The translations under genes and the position numbers were made by a program. The notes below the pieces were generated by a model that made no database searches, was not told the origin of the DNA, and saw only the letters and a program-made list of their open reading frames with translations. 64,000 nucleotides of DNA from Zoroaster sp. YZ-2022 (Eukaryota; Echinodermata; Asteroidea; Forcipulatida; Zoroasteridae). Where the stretch lies: the NCBI GenBank assembly GCA_029582265.1, contig CM055816.1, positions 3,440,698-3,504,697 on the forward strand, written 5' to 3'. Of the stretch, positions 1 to 11,788 are shown piece after piece. Each line of letters opens with the position of its first letter. Positions within the stretch are counted from its first letter, which is position 1.

Positions 1-540
1 GTTACACATACTTTTTCCATTAAGATTATACTTGTGCAAAATGAAACTTTTCAAACAGCACTTCGCTAGAATCACACTAGAGCGGCGACTTGACCGCCGA
101 ACGCACGTACCGGTGATGTGCCGATGCATGCCCGTGCCGGCCAAGCTCGCACACCGCATGGAGAAAGCCCAATGCACGCATAATTATGTACGCACGTACA
201 TGTACATGTACATAGATGTACCGGTACATATACAATGCATGGTAATTTAATTGTAGTTACGCCAGAGCCCAATTGTAACAAAAAGATCGCTAAGAAATCT
301 CAAGTAACCTGAAATACGGACACTTCTGGAAAAAGCTACTAGCCACAATGGGTTAGGGTACACTATCTAATTGTTAAAAGTGACTTGTCTTAAGGCATTG
401 TAAGATAAAATGAACTACACTAGTTCCCAACCAACTAATCAACCTGTTATTACAAGTTAATTTGTAAAGTCCCATGGATCTTGTTATAAAGGTGTTAGTA
501 CAATATAGTGCAGGTGCTATTGGGTTAAAAGGTGTTCGCC
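1..540. other. Non-coding, no gene seen
   Basis: AT-rich sequence with a short GTACAT-type run near 196-235. The open frames are short and resemble nothing I recognise. Confidence 0.5.
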
Positions 541-1085
541 TGTATATTATATATGTTTTCCTAAATAAGGGTACCATTGGAAGACATTTTGAAGTAAGAG
601 ATGTACACTACGGAGACACTATATATTATATATTTTTTTCCTAAATAAGGGTACCATTGGGAGACATTTTGGAGTAAGAGGTGTACACTAAGGAGACACT
701 ATATATTATATATGTTTTCCTAAATAAGGGTACCATTGGGAGACATTTTGGAGTAAGAGATGTACACTAAGGAGACACTATATGTTATATATGTTTTCCT
801 AAATAAGCTTAGGTACTATTGGGAGACATTTTGGAGTAAGAGATGTACACTAAGGAGACACTATATATTATTATATATGTATATATTTTCCTAAATAAGG
901 GCACCATTGGGAGACATTTTGGAGTAAGGGATGTACACTAAGGAGACACTATAATCTATTGGGAGACATTTTGGAGTAAGAGATGTACACAAATGAAACA
1001 CTATATGTTATACATTTCTTCCTAAGAAGGGTACAATTGGATACATTGTGGTGTAAGATCATGTACACTAAGGCGACACTATTAT
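541..1085 (+). repeat. Minisatellite, unit about 80 bp, 6-7 copies
   Basis: Head-to-tail copies of a roughly 80-bp unit containing GGTACCATTGGGAGACATTT, then TGTACACTAAGGAGACACTA and a TATATTATATATGTTTTCC run. Copies start near 568, 648, 728, 806, 895, 952 and 1028. The first four are regular; later ones lose the AT-rich half or diverge. Confidence 0.85.
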
Positions 1086-1375
1086 TTCAAATGTTTTATT
1101 ACAGCTTACACAATCTACCATTAGCTGACGGAAATGGGTACAAGTGATTACCAACATTTCCTGATCGAGGTTTTGTCTCAGTTAAATGGTCCACAACAAC
1201 AATTGTGTGAAATAAATGTAGGCCTTTATTATGTACTTGGAATTTGATCATTACAGAATTTTTTTTTATTACATTACGACATAGCTACGTCAACTTAGGT
1301 GTAATTGTTATAATTAGTTCCCACATTGTATATGTCGGCTGAATTTCGAATGTATATATTGGATTGCCCTCCAGG

Positions 1376-1655
1376 GGATGTGTCTCCCAAAGGTACTTCT
1401 CTTACACGTGTGTCTCCCAAAGGTACCACTTGAAGTAAAATTACCTAAAGGAGACAAAAATAACTGCGGAAAAGCAATATATCCAAACAGGCTTCCCCTA
1501 TTCCAGTAAGTGTTACACACATTAATAAAGGTCCTTTTCGTCAATATTTTGGATGGTGAAAGTAACAACTGTAATATTTGTTTTTCATGATATCTGGCAA
1601 AAACTGAAATGTCTCCCAAAGGTGCATTTTTTTCTGGTGTCTCCCAAAGGTGACA
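1376..1655. repeat. Inverted partners of the upstream minisatellite motif
   Basis: GTGTCTCCCAAAGGTAC occurs at about 1380 and 1412 and close variants at about 1609 and 1640. This is the reverse complement of the GTACC-TTGGGAGACA core of the array at 541-1085. The two regions together look like diverged arms of one repeat family in opposite orientation. Confidence 0.5.
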
Positions 1656-1663
1656 TCGAGTTA

Positions 1664-1671
1664 TGTATATA

Positions 1672-1752
<81 letters not shown>

Positions 1753-1780
1753 CATATATACATATATACATATACATATA
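1664..1780. repeat. (TA)n microsatellite
   Basis: Almost uninterrupted TA dinucleotides grading into a TATACA variant at the right end. Long tyrosine/isoleucine open frames over it are translation artefacts. Confidence 0.95.
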
Positions 1781-1975
1781 TGAAGGAGGCAAGGGGAGGA
1801 ACTTGTGTGCAGTTTTGTGTGGAGGGAGTCACGCACGCGCCCAGACGTGCCCGCGCACGTCAGGGAGGAGGGATTGAGGAGGGATGCCCACAGTGCAAGT
1901 AGTGTGCAGTATTTTGTGTGGAGGAGTAGTGTGCAGTATTTTGTGAGGAGGGGGTAAGTATTTTGTGTGCAAGTA

Positions 1976-2150
1976 TGCCGCATCTTGACCTTCTTTGTGG
2001 TGGTGGCAGTCTGCAGTGTGTGTTGTGGTGGTGGTGGGTTTGTGGATCGATTGAGGAGGGATTGAGGAGGGATTGAGGTGAATTCCGAATTCCACCACCA
2101 CAATACAAACTGCAGACTGCCACCACCACAAAGAAGGTCAAAATGTGGCA
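1976..2150. repeat. Foldback repeat with 42-bp arms
   Basis: The left arm 1976-2017 (GACCTTCTTTGTGGTGGTGG core) is the reverse complement of the right arm 2109-2150 with very few mismatches. A second short pair (TTGTGGTGGTGG, near 2022 and 2091) continues the pairing inward. The loop holds tandem GATTGAGGAGG copies that also occur before the left arm, near 1863. Confidence 0.75.
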
Positions 2151-3190
2151 TACATACTACTTACATGTGTGCTTTTACTAACAAAACACATACATGTAAT
2201 AATGTACTAGAAATCAACATGTGCACTACATGTAGTTGGTTTGAAATGTAATAATCATGATTTATTTCATTTAAAGTTGACATAATGAAAGCTATTTTTG
2301 TATTTCATGTTTAACATACAAACACCATGCGTCGATTAAAAAACAATAATTGGCCCAAAAGTTCAATGTACATTTACTATAAGGACTCTAACACTAAAAT
2401 ATAACACCATTGAGTTTTAAATAAATTAAATTGTATTGTTACCAGAAAATATGTCAGATAGAGTAAATTCTGAGAATGTTTTGTACCATTACCATCTTAT
2501 AAGCAAGTATGTATTTAGATAATAATTCATTGAGTTTGTTTTGTTTTTGTTTATTACCAATCATCCCCTTTTTAATGGGAACGTAAATCATTGGTTTGGG
2601 GACAGGTAAAATTGTAGTTTTCAAGGGACATTCATAAATCTAACCAGTGGAAATTTCATCACAATAGGTGCTCACGTTTTTGAGAAAACTGTAGTGAATA
2701 ATTGTTTCATGTTTATGTGACAGTTCAGTCAAATTGTCTGCTCAACCAAACATATTTTTTTATAACATTTGTTTACAATTGTATAACATTTGTATCTTGA
2801 CTACAAAATAAATGTCACGAGTATTTTAAATCTTTTAAGCTTTTAATATCATGTCTTAGTTTTTGTTTATTATATGTTCTATGCACAAATACCATACATA
2901 GGTTGCATTGTTTTGCTTTTTGAAACGGTTTACAAAGAATTTTCTTGTAATCAGCTGGAGGAGTAAACAACTTCAGAAGGGCAAATTACCTGGTTCAGCT
3001 CAGTCAAATTTACCAATCGAAACATGGCACTATGGCAAATTCATTTTGTATTTGCAACTCTAGTAACTAGTCTCATGATCATTGTATACCCTCATACTGT
3101 AGTTGAACTTTTGTAGCAAGTAGCTACAGTGGTCAAAATCAGTCAACTGACTGTTTTTGACTGTTGAACTGTGGTCACTGCAATCGTTGA
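2151..3190. other. Non-coding, no gene seen
   Basis: AT-rich sequence without convincing exons, inverted repeats or tandem structure. Confidence 0.5.
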
Positions 3191-3194
3191 CATG

Positions 3195-3459
3195 GAGTGT
3201 CGTGGCCGAGCGGTCTAGCGCACCGAACTCAAGTTCTGGTGTTGCCAGCAGCAGGGTGTGGGTTCGAGCCCCGGTCGTGACACTTGTGTCCTTGAGCAAG
3301 GTACTTAACCATAATTGCTTCGTCCTTCGGATGGGACGTAAAGCCGTAGGTCCCGTGTGTTGTGTAATGCACGTAAAAAAGAATGCGCCTTGAGCACCAC
3401 TTAGTTGGTGGATACGTGCGCTATATAAGTCCACACATTATTATTATTATTATTATTTA
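3195..3459 (+). repeat. tRNA-Leu-derived SINE with LINE-like tail
   Basis: The 5' part resembles a class II tRNA: GTGTCGT pairs with ACGACAC allowing GU wobble, box A is TGGCCGAGCGGTCTAGCGC, a CTCAAGT loop gives anticodon CAA, and box B is GGGTTCGAGCCCC. The body reads CCTTGAGCAAGGTACTTAACC then TTCGGATGGGACGTAAAGCC. The tail GCGCCTTGAGC...GGTGGATACGTGCGC ends in (ATT)n. The tail resembles the LINE 3' end at 14530-14603, as expected for a SINE mobilised by a partner LINE. Related heads without this tail occur at 37171-37437 and 46695-46992 on the minus strand. Confidence 0.85.
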
Positions 3460-3548
3460 AATGTCATTATCACCACCCTCAACAATACAAGATAACACTT
3501 TTACTAGTCAAAAATTGCCAACTCATTTTGACCTGTAAATGTACTGTA

Positions 3549-3663
3549 CATGTACTTCGTATACAAACGTAATAAGGTTTGACAGTGTTCACAATCACAG
3601 ACGCACGGCCGGCCGTGAACCACTGCAAACCTAGTTATATTACGTGTGTATACGAAGTACATG
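3549..3663. repeat. Imperfect palindrome of about 115 bp
   Basis: Left arm 3549-3581 (CATGTACTTCGTATACAAAC start) matches the reverse complement of 3626-3663 with a few changes. The pairing resumes as CAGTG-TTCAC against GTGAACCACTG, and the centre is the perfect 14-bp palindrome CACGGCCGGCCGTG (3604-3617). Confidence 0.7.
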
Positions 3664-4198
3664 TCATGCAGCGAGCACACACACAGTGTATTTACGTATT
3701 GTTTATAAATGTATTGTACAGTAGTACATTGCATGTACATAACAATGTAGCAAGTTACCAGGCTGGCCTGCTGATTATGCGGTGAGCTGTTGCCATTTGT
3801 GCGCTTGCTTAGTATTCTCTTAAACCGCAAGGTGAATGTGCATGCAAAGGTCACATACCTCGGCCACGCAAACAGCCCAAGACGTTACTCTGGAAGGGGG
3901 GTGGCGCGGCCGTGGACAGGAATGAATGGCGCCCGCAGCGGCAATTGGTTTATCCTTGCTCTATTATGGTTTATCAAATCACAGTGGATCGGCGCGGCGT
4001 ATTATACGTATAAAATCACGAGTAACGTCTTGCACCAAGACTACCCAGACGCCTGCGTTTACGTTGTGCAACACCTGCAGGATCCAGTATTTGAAGTAAA
4101 AGTCGCACTGCGTCCTGGGAAACAGTTAGACCATTTTGTATGCACTTAAAATGCATCCATCTGTAGCCATGCATCTGTCCTGACTTGTCTAATTGATC

Positions 4199-4396
4199 CT
4201 AAATGAATCTAATTACGTCCTCGATGTTGCTGATGTAATTCCTGCGGTAGAGATTACTATCTTTTAATATTCTTTTGAGATGCCGCAAGCGCAGTGTCAT
4301 GTCGTGCTTTGTGGCTAAAACGCACAGTATTTCTCTATGACTAAGTCCGCATTTGAAATACATCTCCACCAAGCGGTCTCGATTCATTATGTAGCC
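4199..4396 (-). pseudogene. Fragment of N-terminal domain found with integrase-core proteins
   Basis: After a good acceptor (pyrimidine-rich, TTTGCAG) the minus strand reads GYIMNRDRLVEMYFKCGLSH, then a helix-turn-helix-like stretch with LATKHDMTLRLRHLKRIL and LYRRN, ending in FI and a stop. I recall this pattern (YF..G.S..EIL..L...H...+S.R.LKRIL...L.RR) as the N-terminal part of transposon-derived integrase-core proteins in fish and marine invertebrates; this is from memory. No rve catalytic part is seen nearby, so it is either an isolated exon or a relic. Its role in a host gene is unknown. Confidence 0.45.
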
Positions 4397-4869
4397 CTGC
4401 AAAGATGTATAATAAAAAATCTGCAAAGTCATACATAACCGCTGTGACTGGCTGTTGCCTTTCCCGTTCACGATAAAATTGACATGACTTTCATAATAAT
4501 AGTTTTAGTTCTTTAATTATTATAAGATTCCCGTACAACATAAACTATGAAAGTAAGTTCCAAAAAACAAGGCTATACACAATAATAATATTGAAACAGT
4601 GTAGGTGTATATTGTACAAAGATAAAGGAGATGAGGATGGGGATGTCCATGATGACTGATGTGACGGAGATGGTAGTGAATAATGATAATGATGATATTG
4701 ATGATAATTATGACTACATTATTATGAAGGTGATGGTGATGATTTTGACAAAGGCGGTATACGATACCTGGTGAATGCTGGGGAAGACAACAGTCCCTGG
4801 TCTGGCAGATATTGCGCGAAAAGACGTACTAAGCAAATCATCTGTTCATCGTTGACCAAGTTGCATTTT

Positions 4870-5094
4870 GGGTTACATAGGGCGTACGTACGGGTTAGTA
4901 AGGCGTATGTACGGGTTAGTAAGGCGTACGTACGGGTTACATATGGCGTATGTACGGGTTACATAAGGCGTATGTACGGGTTACCGTAGTAAGGCGTACG
5001 TACGGGTTACATAAGGCGTACGTACGGGTTAGTAAGGCGTACGTACGGGTTAGTAAGGCGTATGTACGGGTTAGTAAGGCATACATACGGGTTG
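4870..5094 (+). repeat. Minisatellite, 21-bp unit, about 11 copies
   Basis: Unit AAGGCGTACGTACGGGTTAGT with variants (TATGTAC for TACGTAC, ACAT for AGTA). Each unit carries the self-complementary GTACGTAC. Confidence 0.9.
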
Positions 5095-5099
5095 AGAAA

Positions 5100-8000
5100 A
5101 TTGAAAATAAAATTCACCATGTCCCTTAAAACCCTGGGGGAAGCGAAGGTACTCACGCCGTAGGCAATAATTAATATTTGTGTTAATTACAACAACATTT
5201 TTTTATTCAATTTCGCTGAAATTATTTTTCATCCAACCCTGAACAGTCCTTATAAGAGTGGCTGAACCGATTTTGCCCTAGAGGTCATTCACTGGGTAGG
5301 CCAATTGTTACAAATGTGGGTCTCAGCCAAGCACCATTGAATTGTGCACAAAAAGCTAATCCCCTTGTAGCAAACTTGCAGCCTCTGTATCAACAAGCTG
5401 TCTGTCATCTTGAATGGAAACCACAGCTGTTTGTTTACAATCCTTACCCAGAAATACCCTTAGGGTCATTATAGGTGACCTGGTTTCTGTTTATTTTTTA
5501 CCCTGTGGCTGTTTCATGTGTCAGTGCTTGTATTGCAGTGCAATACCAATTTCAATGTTTACATGATTGCAATGGCTGTACATGTACATGTACTTCAAAA
5601 GAAAACCTGTCTGTCTATGGCTGTTTGGTGTATGGATTGTATTGGATGTGGGTGTGGGTGTGGGTGCTTGCAGTGGTTTGGGGGCGGGGGTATAATAGTT
5701 GTGGTTTACCCTTGTAGTGTTGTAAACAGCTGTGTGCAGTAATCAAACAGTAAATAGATACCTGCTGAGTGGTTTGGGGATGGCAGTTGCCATAGGGCTG
5801 GGGGCGCGGATTTCGACATGTACTATTTTTGGCAAATCAGTGGTGAACCAATGTGTCAATTGCCAGAATGTTAAAATCTTTGGTGTGTGTGTCCAGTGAA
5901 CTTAGATTCATCTGTTCAGACCATTAGAAAAAGATTTGTGCCCCCAAACACAGTTATTTACACCCCAACATAAAACGCCTACCGCGTGAGCACCTTCGTG
6001 CAACCGCGTAAATATTTTAAATCGGTGGCTCGCAAAGTTAAACAGCTTCGTAGAATATCACACATATTCATCGATACAGTATATTTTCGTCTTGGGGGAT
6101 GCAGGGCGCCAATATTGCAAGCGTAATGTATTGTGGACTACTAACAAGTGTATAAGTATTCTCTAAAAATACAAACAAAACAAAAGAGAAAAAAAGGTTA
6201 TTATGTTCCATTATACTTCATGAGGATTATGAAATTAGAATAAAAACAAATTAAAGCTTCACTCAAAATGAAAGCTCGCTTTCTGATAACGATGAAATGT
6301 ACAAGAACAATTTCAGACCTAGCTGAAATACTACCACACAAGATTATGGTTTACAGCTGTCATACAATAATTAGAGCACATTTGGGCGATATTTGGCGCC
6401 CCTAGTGTCACAAGACGAGATGTATATTGGTGAAAAAAAATATAATGTACAAAGTTTATTTTCAGAAATAGTTCAATGAATGCTGTAACATGACTTGGTC
6501 ATCAACATGTTAAAAATGTTCAAGGGTGAACATGTTAATACAATTTCATATTAGTTTTAATTCACAATTGCATGATCTTCTTTCAGTTTTTGATGAAGTA
6601 TTTATAGGCAACTTATAAGACAAATATCTTCTCTATACGGTACGGACAAACAATAATTTGCAGCATAGGCCCTATGCATAAATTATGCGTTGAGAACATA
6701 ATCAGTTAATCAACAACACACAGTTCAATGAGTGTTGAAAGTTATGATATATATATTGAGATTTAACTTAAATAATAAAACAAATTGTTTGAATAAAAAT
6801 CAAACCAAATATTTTAAACTATTGCATGAATAAAGCACATAATGGATTTTATTTAAAATGCATTTGAATTGATTCGAACATTTTAAGTTTATAGGGAAAT
6901 TGAAATGAACTGGATTTTAAAAACCATTTGAATCGAATTGAATCGAACACATTTCGGCTTATAGGGGAAATTAAATCTCGAAATATATATTTTAGAGTTT
7001 AAAAGTAACTGTGTAAAAGATCGTGTGCCTTAATTGTATGCAATATTTATATAAAATATTTAACTTTTATGTAGGTCCCCCTACCACTCGGAAACTGCCC
7101 CTCCCCCTCCCCACGGTAAATCTCCGAAATATTTTTAAAGTTTGACATCTATTGGGGTTTTATTTACGTGACATCAAATACGCTAGAAATGTACTGAATT
7201 ATTAAATTATTGCGTTGGGTTATAAACAATTGGTTTGATTTTGCCCTTAGGCCTACACCGATGTAATGTAAGAAGCACTGTATGTTCATTGCTTTCCGAC
7301 CAGACCCACCTTTTGCATTAATTGTTTTATTCATCACTTAGTCCAATTATTGGTTTAATAATAAAAGGAAATTAATTGCGCACTTCTGATCGCGCCTCTC
7401 TCCCACATATTCATCAAGGATATTCAACGCAAAATTATCCCTATAGACCAGACCGACAGAAAAAAATTCCCAAAACAAAATCGCAGTAAAAGTAATGATT
7501 TTGTAACAGAAGAAAAACCTCCCCAACGACATTATATTTGTTTTTTGAGGACAATCACTGATTTATTTGTTCACAAACCATTTGTTATTGATTGTATTAC
7601 TTTAAAAGTTTGTCTGGAATCGTTTTATTTTTAGGTATAAAAATAATTTGTTGTATTTTGCCTTTTTTTAAATTAATACAAAAGCAAATCATGTCTGAAT
7701 AATCAAAGTAATTCACGTCACATTCAGTTTTAGCACACGAATGCATAAGTGTACAATGACAATTCTTGTCTGCAGTGTATAGGCCTATTAAAAATAGAAT
7801 CCAGGCTCGCTGTGTTCCTTTCCATTATTATGTTTGTTTGTTTTTACTATACTATCAAGTAATAAGTTATCGCTAGGTGGCGCTTTTTTATATACATGTA
7901 TAAGTTAAGATGTCTGTGTTTTATCCCATATTCAATGATCAATTTGGTGTCAGTGGGAAAATATAGGCTAAGACGCCGTAATTTTATGTTTACCGCCGTA

Positions 8001-10160
8001 CATGTTTTACCACAAGGGGGCGCTATTACCCAAATTGTTGGTTATAATTGCCTATATTTTACACATTTTATTCCACTGTGCCATAAATTCACCGTTTTCA
8101 ACTATGCAAGCATGGTTAAATTCAAAGAAATATTCTCTCATTAACAAGTAATTATCTGGCTCTCTTTTTCCTCCCTCGTAAATGCTGACAATTGTGGGGA
8201 AACAATGTTAAATTAAACTTAATCGCCACTTAGGCACAATGTCTAAGCTGTATGTTCTAAACACGTGTTTCTAGCACAAGTAGCAGACGACAAAATGGCA
8301 AACGTCTCACCGGATATGCATACACATTCATTGCTCAAAATCTCCCAAAATATCGTCACTTGACTATACTTTCCTCTCCTTAAGTGTGTTCTCTATTATC
8401 TTTTAAAAGAACATCTGTGATATTTGTCATAATTATTTGTGGATAGACACATACCTTTCATTTCTTGATAACTATCCGAAGCCACAGAGGACCCGAGACA
8501 AATCTTGATTTATTCCCAGCAGCTGTGCTATGCACATGATGCCGAGCCCCTCTGTCGATATCTTCCAACGGGCCTTTCCAAAGAGTTTCAATATCGAGTT
8601 TTAATCCACTCTCAGTGATGGTGAGCCCATCCAAGATGTCTACCAATGCGCTGTGTAGACCACAGACCATGTGAACAACGTAACATTGACGAATAGTTTG
8701 AACATAAGTGTTTTTTGCACTTTCTCCTTAATAGTCCTGAATAAACACTATCATAAAGACTGTTTCTGGACTGTACTTAGTAGAGTAGCGGCCTGAAAAT
8801 TCCTGCTTTTTGAGAGCTTTATTTCAATCGCGAATCTTATTTTCTGCCGACCGGTATAAGATGCACGCACCACTAATAGCGCACACACACCGACCTCATC
8901 AACCACCCTCAACGCGCACGCTTCTGTGCTAATCATCAATTAAGTTTTAACATTCAAAACTTCGAAACAAACTCTAGCAAAGAATCCTAGCAAAGAATGT
9001 GGCATGAAGTCAAGATGTGTCATTGTTGCTTTTGTTGTTTAGTAATTACATGTATAGCATACTTCCCACATTGACTTCAATTACTTTGATTCCCCACACA
9101 ATCACATTACATCAACAGATCCCCAATAAATTGCGTACAGTATCTTGGATTTGACTAACGGGGTAACAGGTGCTCCAGGCCCCCCCCCCACAAAAATAAT
9201 TTAAAAGATAACACAAACATCATTAACATTGTATATGTGTTTCGTTTTGTTTTGTTTTGTTTGGGAGGGGGTTCAATAAAAATCAATTATGAGGAAGGGT
9301 AGTGATATGTTGGTGTTAGGTGGCCCAACAAAACTGGGGAGGGTGCAATTTGGCTATGCTACTGATGAGGGACACTTGCTCGCTGGTAGCCCATTAGATT
9401 GTAGTAAACAAACTAAGACAAATACTGAATGAATGTGTTCACTGTACATGACAACTAAATGTATGTTATATTTTATATCATCACCATTCAGTAGACAAAA
9501 TACACTTTGAAGTAATTCAAATGAAGAACATTTTTAGGAAATCCTGTCTAATTTATTTTTTGTTTATTTTAAACCTTGGAATTGAAATAACTTGTACATA
9601 ACATAAATGTCATGTGTGTTATTCGTCATCATTTCAAAGGAAATGTACAACATTGGTTATTACAAGATTCAAATTATTGAAAATAACAAATTATTGTCTA
9701 AAAACTTACTTGGTGTAAAGTTGGAAGAATGATCACTCATCCTCATCAAATATTCCGTCTAAATTACGTTCATCTTAGAAAGAATAATTGTTAGGTTGAT
9801 ATTCAAGAAAGTTGCCATCCAGCAATTTTATTTCAAACTAACATACAAAAATTTGTAACAGGTTTTTTCATACTTGTTTAATTTTCTCCTCAGCATTACA
9901 CGAGCACATATTGTGATGAAATAGGTTTTAATAAATATTTGTTTAAAAAGGGTTGAAATAAATGTACATTTCCAAATACCAATGTTGTGTATACATTCTC
10001 TTTAAAGTTAATGAATTATTATCTGAAAGCTTACATGATGTGAAGTGATTTTACTATTTTTGTTGTTGAAATTTAGTATACAATGTTAAGTTGAATACAA
10101 ATTGTACAACACACACACAAAAGCTATCTGCACCATCTAAAAACTGCAAAAAACTAAGGT
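5100..10160. other. Long non-coding stretch
   Basis: I see no exon with recognisable protein similarity and no transposon ends in this 5 kb. It is AT-rich with homopolymer runs (for example poly-C near 9180). A TAGGCCTA octamer occurs at 7248 and 7780. The open frame at 8458-8670 (minus) has no recognisable motif. Confidence 0.4.
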
Positions 10161-10166
10161 GTTTAA

Positions 10167-10382
10167 AGGGACAATATCTTCACGTTCAAAAGGGCATGGA
10201 ATCGGAGTGCTAGTTTTAGATTAACTCAGTGACTGAAAATAATACCGCACATGATAAGGTCATATTACCATTGCTGCTGCATAAATGAGCCAATTATTTT
10301 CAGTCACTGTGTTCATCTTATACCAGGACACCAATTCCATGCCCTGTTGAAAGTCTGTTCTGATCGTGACAATACTGTCCTT
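10167..10382. mobile_element. Palindromic MITE with TTAA target site, copy 1
   Basis: The left end AGGGACAATATCTTCACG pairs with the right end CGTGACAATACTGTCCTT. Pairing continues through GGGCATGGAATCGG on the left against CCAATTCCATGCCC on the right. TTAA flanks both sides (10163-10166 and 10383-10386). The interior has a second inverted pair (GTGACTGAAAATAAT). A related copy in the opposite orientation is at 16375-16572. TTAA duplication points to a Kolobok or piggyBac-type transposase. Confidence 0.75.
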
Positions 10383-10386
10383 TTAA

Positions 10387-11788
10387 AGGAGTGGTTTTTC
10401 AAAAAGAAAATCATAAATTTAAAAATTTTAATGTAAAACTTACTGAGTGTAATTCTAATGAAGGTATTAATCTTACACGGAAATAAGTTTGTCTGAGGAA
10501 ATGTAATTTTTAAGAAAAGTGAAATAAACTCCAATCCTCTTTAGGAAAGAGTGAATGACTTTGAACTTTTATATTGTTTTTTAGCCTGACTCAAAGAGAG
10601 TAAGTCTACTTGTACAAGCAGTTTTACATACATTAAAACAACACCATTGGTGTTTTATTGGTCAAATCACCCAATATAAAATACAGTAATAAACCATTGA
10701 TGTTAATTTTAAATTAAAAAAATTCTACGGTATCTTCAATAAGACCAATGAAAGCTCAACTAATGAAACTGAATTAATCTTTTTGATGAATGAACTAAAG
10801 AGGGTCCCCGAAAAAAACAAGGCATGGAAAAAGGGGAAAAGGAGAGAGAGAGAGAGGGGGGGGGAGAGAAAAGTTGCAAATGTGTTTTTCCCCCCCGGCC
10901 CGGCGGCAAGGTGGATTTCTTTTCATCTTATGCCACTCGCATTTTGTTCTTTCTGCCAAAATTATTTAAATTTTATTATGATGCCTCATGAAATCTCACT
11001 ATAATCGTTTAAACTTGCAACAATAGCATTTATCATTTGCAAGTTGAAACCAACGTGCCAATTTGTCCGGGCTAAAATATATTTTACGTGGTTCCGGCAT
11101 TTTTCAATTAAGTGTTTTCTCTTTTGAAGGGGAATGCTGGATAAGTGTAAGGAAAAAGTAATTACAAAATACATACATGCCCAGGTTAGGGTTTTATTTT
11201 TTAGCAGTAATATGATATAAAACAAAATGTGACACCGTTTTAGGATCTGGGTTTGCCGCCCACTTGTTCACGGAATTTGCCGTCCATCAATTGCCGTCCA
11301 TTGATGGAAAGTATAGGTAGCACTGCCCCGGAATGATCTCTTGAGCAATTATTTAAAGCATAAAGTTTTGCCGACAATGTACACTCAAGTTCATTTTCAT
11401 CAAGAGAGAGCAGTAAAAAATCGCAATCAAGACTCCAGAGATTGGCTTCATCGCTAAGTATAATAAATTGGAAGTACAGTGGGCTGTTTTTGCAGCACTG
11501 TACACAGATTACACCAACATACCACAACATTCTGGGGACTCCATGCGGGCATCAGCCTAACCCAGATGAGTGGCAATAAGTGTAAAATTACTTGAGCTTG
11601 GACCCTATTTCTATAAATAATCTGACGAACATCCATTATCAATAAATTTACAACTAATATATATGCGCCCCTATACCCAATACAAGAAATAAACTCCATG
11701 TTCAAGATTCAAATTAAGGGCTAGCATAAAAATAAAATTTATATATTAAAATGTGTAATTTTGATTTGTACTTTCTCAGAAATTAAGA
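10387..11788. other. Non-coding, no gene seen
   Basis: AT-rich, with a purine-rich run near 10840-10870. I searched the 11.2-11.7 kb part for the left terminus of the hAT element downstream and could not place it. Confidence 0.4.

Noticed and set aside
3551..3660. ACTTCGTATA inverted pair resembling loxP arms
   Set aside because: Spacing is far from the 8-bp loxP spacer and the match is partial; it is part of a larger palindrome.
4771..5094. Telomere-like or CRISPR-like short repeat array
   Set aside because: Units are contiguous without spacers and not telomeric; an ordinary minisatellite.
8458..8670. Possible small exon on the minus strand
   Set aside because: No recognisable domain, no partner exons and no clear splice sites.
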